This document shows, piece by piece, positions 34,050-38,536 of a stretch of DNA of 38,536 nucleotides (within the stretch, counting starts at the first letter, position 1; every line of letters begins with the position of its first letter). Made by a program: the position numbers and the translations under genes. The notes beneath the pieces were generated by a model. It was not told the DNA's origin. It made no database searches and was given only the letters and a program-made list of their open reading frames with translations. Source of the stretch: a virus; the IMG/VR virus record IMGVR_UViG_3300031972_003021, positions 1-38,536 of that record, one strand, 5' to 3'.

Positions 34050-35677
34050 AGGCTTGCCCGAGAGTATTTGTTTTTTGCTCTAATTTCTAGCATATTCTTG
34101 TGCTGTTGCTCTTGGGCAGTCTTATTAACAGCATTCGGATTTCCTACGTTATAAACGCACAACACCTCTTTAACATAAGAAGATTTTTCTCCTGCCATTT
34201 CTAGTGCAGGTAACATTATGGCTTGATCATAGGATGATTTAAAATATTCACCAGTTGAATTTAAAAAATCTCTTTTATCTATATTTTTCCAGACCTTAAA
34301 CTTTAGCGTCTTTAGGTGAGATGCTCTCCAAGTATCGTCTCTAAAACTATTCTCGACAACAACCTCATCGGCGTATTTACTTGATTCTTGTCCTACTCTG
34401 CCAGTTGGAAACTCAATAAAACTCCCATAAGTCACCAAAGACCCATTATCATAATGCTTATCTAATACATCCAGTACATATTTATTAGACAACCAATCAT
34501 CACCATCTAAAATAACAATAACCTCATCATCTTCAGGGGCGGCTAGATCTACTAGATCACTAATATTTTTCAGTGCATATTTCTTTTCTTCGTTTTTAAC
34601 TAACACAAAGCGAGGATCGTCTCCTATCAACTCTTTGGCATTATTAAACGTTTTATCCGTGGATATATCGTCCCCTACATAACATCTCCAACGTTGCTTC
34701 TTCTGATCTTTTATGCTTTTGAGTGCGTGAGATATCCAAGACTCAGAATTATAGACAGGCACAATGAAGACATATTTTGTATTACTGTCTTCTTCACTAG
34801 GCTTTGGGACCAAGGATGCATTTGTGTTTTGGTGTAATATTTCCCAAAAATAGTCTGCTCTGCTTCCCAAGTAATTACATATCTTTGATGGATCTGTATC
34901 CTTAAACCAATCTTCATTTTTGTGTTGAACATTGTTATTAAGTCTTAGATCACATCCGAGCAAAGCTGCCTCAATCACTAGTCTTGGGCAAGTATCTGAC
35001 CCTTTGGGTAAAAAAATCAACCCTTTATGTTGAGATATTTTTTGTAGCATATTGTCATAAGGAATACCTTGTACCACTTCATATTCTAAGTTATTTTCTG
35101 TAGCATACAATATAGCGTCCTCAGTTCCCTTGATCCAAGACTGTGAACCCATTATAAGGTAAGAATTTTTCTTATCTTTGGGCGTCTCTCTGAGGGTGCT
35201 TAACTTGTCTAGCAAATCATCATTAAAAATAGAACTCAAAACATAATTTTGCTTGTTTCTCAAAACTGGAAACCTGCTAAAGTATTTTTCGCTTTGGTTT
35301 TTGCTCATCCAAAAAACACTTGATGCTTTTGCTAAAAAAACAGCAAACAACTTTCCAAAAGAGCTATTTTCACATCTACATTCGCCTTCTACTTCTTCAT
35401 GTTTCTCAACAGATCTCATAGAGCAAAATTTATAATCAAATTCAACTACAGAGTAATTTAATGTTTTTATTGCTTCCAAATAACAATTTTTTGCCATAAA
35501 CGAAGTGTTAGTAAAAACCCAATGATAATCTTTCAGAGAATTTATTATGTCGGGAGTTACTTGTGCAGAATACAAATTAATTATCGGGCTCCAAGCCTTA
35601 TCTAGAAGACCCTGTGTTGAAAGTTCTGCCCCTCCAGTGTAGTCTTTTAAGAAGGCATCCGAAACAAATACATACAT
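34046..35677 (-). CDS. Two-domain glycosyltransferase: GT-B-like domain fused to GT2 domain
   Basis: 543 residues; TAATG overlap with the upstream GT4. Residues 1-290 look like a GT-B half: SYLIMGSQSWIKGTEDAIL (172-190), GLIFLPKGSDTCPRLVIEA (219-237). Residues 301-543 are GT2: VFIVPVYNSESWISHALKSI (303-322), YVGDDISTDKT (333-343) and VILDGDDWLSNKYVLDVLD (388-406), with D391/D393 as the metal-binding DxD. The two domains may add two different sugars in sequence. Both have most of their core motifs. The junction near residue 291-300 is a Pro/Ser/Glu-rich linker (PKPSEEDSNT). Donors and acceptors unknown. Confidence 0.87.
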   Translation of the reverse strand: MYVFVSDAFLKDYTGGAELSTQGLLDKAWSPIINLYSAQVTPDIINSLKDYHWVFTNTSFMAKNCYLEAIKTLNYSVVEFDYKFCSMRSVEKHEEVEGECRCENSSFGKLFAVFLAKASSVFWMSKNQSEKYFSRFPVLRNKQNYVLSSIFNDDLLDKLSTLRETPKDKKNSYLIMGSQSWIKGTEDAILYATENNLEYEVVQGIPYDNMLQKISQHKGLIFLPKGSDTCPRLVIEAALLGCDLRLNNNVQHKNEDWFKDTDPSKICNYLGSRADYFWEILHQNTNASLVPKPSEEDSNTKYVFIVPVYNSESWISHALKSIKDQKKQRWRCYVGDDISTDKTFNNAKELIGDDPRFVLVKNEEKKYALKNISDLVDLAAPEDDEVIVILDGDDWLSNKYVLDVLDKHYDNGSLVTYGSFIEFPTGRVGQESSKYADEVVVENSFRDDTWRASHLKTLKFKVWKNIDKRDFLNSTGEYFKSSYDQAIMLPALEMAGEKSSYVKEVLCVYNVGNPNAVNKTAQEQQHKNMLEIRAKNKYSRASL

Positions 35678-36924
35678 TACTCTAATTGAGAGAAAAGATT
35701 CTCTATTTCCTCATCGGTGGTATCGACCTCTAAAACAGAATCTACATACTTTTTATAGATATTTTCTTCTGAAAACTCTTCATCTAAATATTCTTTGAGT
35801 TGTTGAGCCATCTTCTGCTTGGAGTTAATTGCTTCATAAGAGTTTCTCAGTGCTTTTTTGTAAGAGTCTTCTTCAACATAACACCACTTTGTACCTTCAT
35901 TGATAACGCCTTTCCAAACAGCCGCCGGCTCAACTTCTTTCAAATCATATTTGATTTTTGTAAAGAGGGGCGTTTTTTTGACTTTTCCAGATTTTTCATT
36001 TTTAACAGGAGCATATAGAAAATCTACCTGCCCTGACCATGCCGGTGCAACAACTGGTAAGCCACTATAAGCCGCCTCAAAAATAGGCAACCCGTACCCC
36101 TCTCCGTGTGTCGTAGTAATATAGGACTTAATCCCAGGATGTTTATAGAGAGAATGTATTTCTTCCTCAGAGAGATTACCGTGAATTAGATAAACTTGAC
36201 ACTTACGGTCTGGATATTTATCACACCAGCCTTTGACTTTTTTTGTTGTCATAGCATCATCAATGATCGAGTGGTTTCCTGTGTGAAACTTCAAAACAAG
36301 ACCAATCTCTTCGTCATCGTGAAATTCCTCAATAAATTGTTTTACAAGGACACCAACATTTTTCCTTGGCGATATTTGGGCTATAGCAAGAAAGTTAAAA
36401 TCAGTATCTAGCTTTATGTCAATATCTACTGTATTTTTTTCTTTTACTGGGTATCCAATAACTTCTACAGGTGTTTCTAAATTAAGAATTCCTGATTCAC
36501 CTGTTTTGGTGTTTTGATAAGGGTATGAAACATTCATCGATGTCTTGGAGTGCTCAGAAACTACAATAATTTTATCAACTTTGTTGCACGCCTGGAGCCA
36601 TTCCGGAGATATTTTGTCCGTTTCAATACCAGCCGTTACACCGATATTAACTGTAGCATGATTCTCCCATTCTGTTGGCACAGTTACCTGCAACGACACA
36701 TCAAACTGACCGTTTGTATGTGCCATTTTATTCATACACTGCAATATGTCCTGTACTTCTGGGTCAGAAACGTTTATGGGCCAATTTGAAACGCCCCATT
36801 CAATAGGCACCACATACAAGTCAAATTTGTCTGGTCGGCTCTTTAATGCTCTATACACTAATCGAGCGTGTTCACCGTACCCGCTTTTACTTAGGATTGG
36901 TCCTTTTAATAAAACTCGAATCAT
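35677..36924 (-). CDS. GT4-family glycosyltransferase
   Basis: 415 residues; ATG overlaps the next upstream GT4 stop as ATGA. KGPILSKSGYGEHARLVYRA near the N-terminus is the usual GT4 'G-x-G-x-x-x-R' loop; VSEHSKTSM, then FLAIAQISPRKNVGVLVKQF and THGEGYGLPIFEAAYSGLPV follow. The last contains EX7E at about residues 275-283, the donor-binding signature of retaining GT4 enzymes. The sequence ends with a charged helical tail (DTTDEEIENLFSQLE). Cytoplasmic; no membrane segment. Confidence 0.9.
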   Translation of the reverse strand: MIRVLLKGPILSKSGYGEHARLVYRALKSRPDKFDLYVVPIEWGVSNWPINVSDPEVQDILQCMNKMAHTNGQFDVSLQVTVPTEWENHATVNIGVTAGIETDKISPEWLQACNKVDKIIVVSEHSKTSMNVSYPYQNTKTGESGILNLETPVEVIGYPVKEKNTVDIDIKLDTDFNFLAIAQISPRKNVGVLVKQFIEEFHDDEEIGLVLKFHTGNHSIIDDAMTTKKVKGWCDKYPDRKCQVYLIHGNLSEEEIHSLYKHPGIKSYITTTHGEGYGLPIFEAAYSGLPVVAPAWSGQVDFLYAPVKNEKSGKVKKTPLFTKIKYDLKEVEPAAVWKGVINEGTKWCYVEEDSYKKALRNSYEAINSKQKMAQQLKEYLDEEFSEENIYKKYVDSVLEVDTTDEEIENLFSQLE

Positions 36925-38186
36925 AACTTTTTAAATCTCCATTTAATGTGATTTTTTCTATTCTCCCAAGAACCATGCTGCTCGTATATATTAAGCATAC
37001 ATTGGACCCACTTATTGCCAAAATCAGAGAAATTATAGTTTTCCTCAACGTGTTTCCTGCCGGCTTTTCCAAGTTTTTGGCGCTCCTCAGAGGATAAATC
37101 ATAAATTTTCTTAAGGGAGTTAATAAAATCTTCTTTAGAAATCCGGTCCTCGTAGATCCAAGGCACCTGCTGTGATCCGATTACTGATTTTGAAGTTGGC
37201 TCAATACCTACACCAAACCAGTCTGTTCCGTTTGTGACCTGCTCTTGAAGTCCTCCAGTCATATTTACAATAATTGGAGTTTCGCACGATAACGATTCAA
37301 GAGTTGCTAAACCAAAACCCTCAGCATCTGATATGTTAATAGTACAATCTGCAAGATTATAGAGCATCGACAAGTCTTGAGGAGACATCTTGTTTATAGA
37401 AAACCCTATCTGACCATCTCGCAGACCTAAGTGTTCAGCAATAACGCCCAGTGGCTGTCCGTGGGGATCATCTAGATCTGTGTGCATCAAAAGGGTGGCT
37501 TTATCATGACCTACTTCATCTAGAAATTCTTTAAACCAATAGATAAGCGTTCCAGACTGTTTTCTTCGGGCGTTACGATTATTCCAAAAAAAGACGACCT
37601 TGTTTTCCATATTATATTGTTTGCGAATATTTGAAATAATGTCTCGGTCTTCTTGGGAAAACCTTCTCTTGAAGATGCTTAAGTCCACAGCGTGAGGAAT
37701 ATATTGTTCATCCACGTTAGGACTAACAGTTTGTACAATATCGCTAGTGACCTTAGAGATGGTCACTATTTTATCATTCGAGTTATATTTTGACTGATTA
37801 AACGTTGGGTAAGGGTAATTGTCCCAAACGTGATAATAAACCATCGGGACATTCTCTCTAATTTCATCCTCCATATGCCACAACCACTCATAAAAACGAG
37901 GATCAGTCATAAAATATAAAATGTCGGGCTTAAACTGTAGCATAAAGCGGCGAACATCCTGCTGGGTTCCATACCCTTTTACAGGGAAAATTAGCCAATC
38001 TTCGCCGTATCCATCTACCTTAGTAGGTTCATATGATGGGTGGTCTACAGCACCACCAAGAGATATAACTTGAAACTTTCCAGACTTTAGAAGTGCCTCA
38101 ATTACATACTTTGTTTGTGTTCCAACCCCAGATGGCAAAAGAGGGTGGTCACTAATCGTTAAAACTTTTATTTTCTTGTCGGACAA
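36921..38186 (-). CDS. GT4-family glycosyltransferase, TTG start
   Basis: 421 residues from the TTG at 38186, which has AGGAGG at a spacing of seven. A TTG at 38231 gives a 436-residue frame, but its first 15 codons lie in the nuclease gene and encode no GT-like sequence, whereas the GT4 fold begins right after, at KVLTISDHPLLPSGVGTQTK. Further motifs are DKIVTISKVTSDIV, HAVDLSIFK, FFWNNRNARRKQSGTLIYWF and NISDAEGFGLATLESLSCET (EX7E near residue 295). It is the first gene of the glycan island after the nuclease. Function: transfer of a sugar from a nucleotide donor; identity unknown. Confidence 0.9.
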   Translation of the reverse strand: MSDKKIKVLTISDHPLLPSGVGTQTKYVIEALLKSGKFQVISLGGAVDHPSYEPTKVDGYGEDWLIFPVKGYGTQQDVRRFMLQFKPDILYFMTDPRFYEWLWHMEDEIRENVPMVYYHVWDNYPYPTFNQSKYNSNDKIVTISKVTSDIVQTVSPNVDEQYIPHAVDLSIFKRRFSQEDRDIISNIRKQYNMENKVVFFWNNRNARRKQSGTLIYWFKEFLDEVGHDKATLLMHTDLDDPHGQPLGVIAEHLGLRDGQIGFSINKMSPQDLSMLYNLADCTINISDAEGFGLATLESLSCETPIIVNMTGGLQEQVTNGTDWFGVGIEPTSKSVIGSQQVPWIYEDRISKEDFINSLKKIYDLSSEERQKLGKAGRKHVEENYNFSDFGNKWVQCMLNIYEQHGSWENRKNHIKWRFKKL

Positions 38187-38193
38187 AATTGTT

Positions 38194-38199
38194 CCTCCT
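38194..38199 (-). promoter_or_regulatory. Strong ribosome-binding site AGGAGG deciding the TTG start of the first glycosyltransferase
   Basis: AGGAGG on the minus strand, overlapping the nuclease stop codon and seven bases before the TTG at 38186. This is the best Shine-Dalgarno match I noticed in the window and it selects the shorter 421-residue reading. Confidence 0.8.
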
Positions 38200-38536
38200 A
38201 CGAACAGTATTCCGTCTGGTAAAACTCGCAAGTACCGAATCGGTCTTTACAGTTCGTACAAGCAGCACGGTTTTTAATATAGTTCTCTTTGTTAATATTA
38301 TGCAACGCTTTTGTTAAGGCGTTAAGAGCATCTGTTGTTCTTTTTTTCGCTGCCGTCACCCGCACGAACTCGGCTTTCTTTCCAGCCTTCGCAGTTCGTT
38401 TGAGCAAAACGAAGTGACAGTCAACGTCTTTCGGGTCAACTTCATACTTCTGGGCATAGAAGTGTTTATAGAATACGAGTTGGTAGGCGAGGATCTTGTC
38501 GCTCTTCTTTTCACGACGCCATCCCCAGGAGCAGGT
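38198..38536 (-). CDS. C-terminal end of PD-(D/E)XK (Cas4/RecB-like) nuclease, partial
   Basis: The frame ending at the stop at 38198-38200 is open to the right edge; no start is needed inside the window, and the TTG at 38407 is internal. The 112 visible residues read SWGWRREKKSDKILAYQLVF, then YKHFYAQKYEVDPKDVDCHF and VLLKRT, then a helical part and ACTNCKDRFGTCEFYQTEYC. The 'S-D-K...Y-Q-L-x-x-Y-x-x-x-x' segment matches the Q-x-x-x-Y motif region of RecB-type PD-(D/E)XK exonucleases of phages. The four Cys at the end recall the metal/Fe-S cluster of Cas4 and AddB. The catalytic D and ExK residues should lie just beyond the edge, so the call is from the tail only. It may act in recombination or DNA degradation. 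Confidence 0.75.
   Translation of the reverse strand, partial: TCSWGWRREKKSDKILAYQLVFYKHFYAQKYEVDPKDVDCHFVLLKRTAKAGKKAEFVRVTAAKKRTTDALNALTKALHNINKENYIKNRAACTNCKDRFGTCEFYQTEYCS

Noticed and set aside
38198-38407. A separate 69-residue basic protein starting at TTG 38407
   Set aside because: The frame continues upstream to the window edge with RecB-like nuclease text, so the TTG is internal.

Overview
The window reads as a piece of a large tailed double-stranded DNA phage with a contractile tail (T4-like myovirus lineage). The evidence is a T4-type baseplate set (gp25-like, gp6/J-like, hub-spike-lysin), a late sigma factor of the T4 gp55 type, and the C-terminal end of a phage PD-(D/E)XK-type nuclease. 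All 33 genes I can support lie on the minus strand and are packed almost without gaps. No stretch over 300 bases lacks a gene. I saw no rRNA, tRNA, CRISPR array, transposase or integrase. The DNA is AT-rich by eye. The host cannot be named from this window.

Layout, in plus coordinates and therefore in reverse of transcription. Positions 1-20,074 hold the virion module: a giant protein of at least 2513 residues that runs off the left edge, a 502-residue beta-rich virion protein, gp6-like and gp25-like baseplate wedge proteins, a 1817-residue protein of unknown family, a probable spike protein, a hub protein carrying an N-acetylmuramidase domain, a small helical protein and a gp55-like sigma factor. 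Positions 20,052-20,808 hold three small genes: a membrane-anchored protein, a zinc ribbon and an unknown. Positions 20,810-38,186 hold a roughly 17.4 kb glycan and sulfation island. Its parts are an HxGH nucleotidyltransferase, an APS kinase fused to a HAD domain, a DUF2061 membrane protein, a short UDP-sugar dehydrogenase, an SDR epimerase, a Gfo/Idh oxidoreductase, a NodB-type deacetylase, a WbqC protein, a short DegT aminotransferase, a WbpD-like acetyltransferase, a sugar formyltransferase, seven glycosyltransferase genes with eight GT domains, a PAPS-dependent sulfotransferase and a tandem methyltransferase. From 38,198 to the right edge is the end of a Cas4/RecB-like nuclease gene.

How the genes may work together (inference). 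Dehydrogenase, Gfo/Idh, DegT and hexapeptide acetyltransferase together match the WbpA/WbpB/WbpE/WbpD set that makes UDP-2,3-diacetamido-2,3-dideoxy-glucuronic acid in Pseudomonas O-antigen. The formyltransferase and WbqC protein point to an N-formylated amino sugar. APS kinase would supply PAPS for the sulfotransferase. No flippase, polymerase, ABC exporter or initiating phosphoglycosyl transferase is visible, and the deacetylase has no signal peptide. I therefore favour a cytosolic acceptor, such as virion proteins made by the adjacent tail module, over an exported polysaccharide. This is a hypothesis.

Several genes need starts other than the longest reading frame. They are chosen here from ribosome-binding sites and stop/start overlaps (ATGA, GTGA, TAATG). 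The giant left-edge gene and the right-edge nuclease are open at the window borders, so both are partial.
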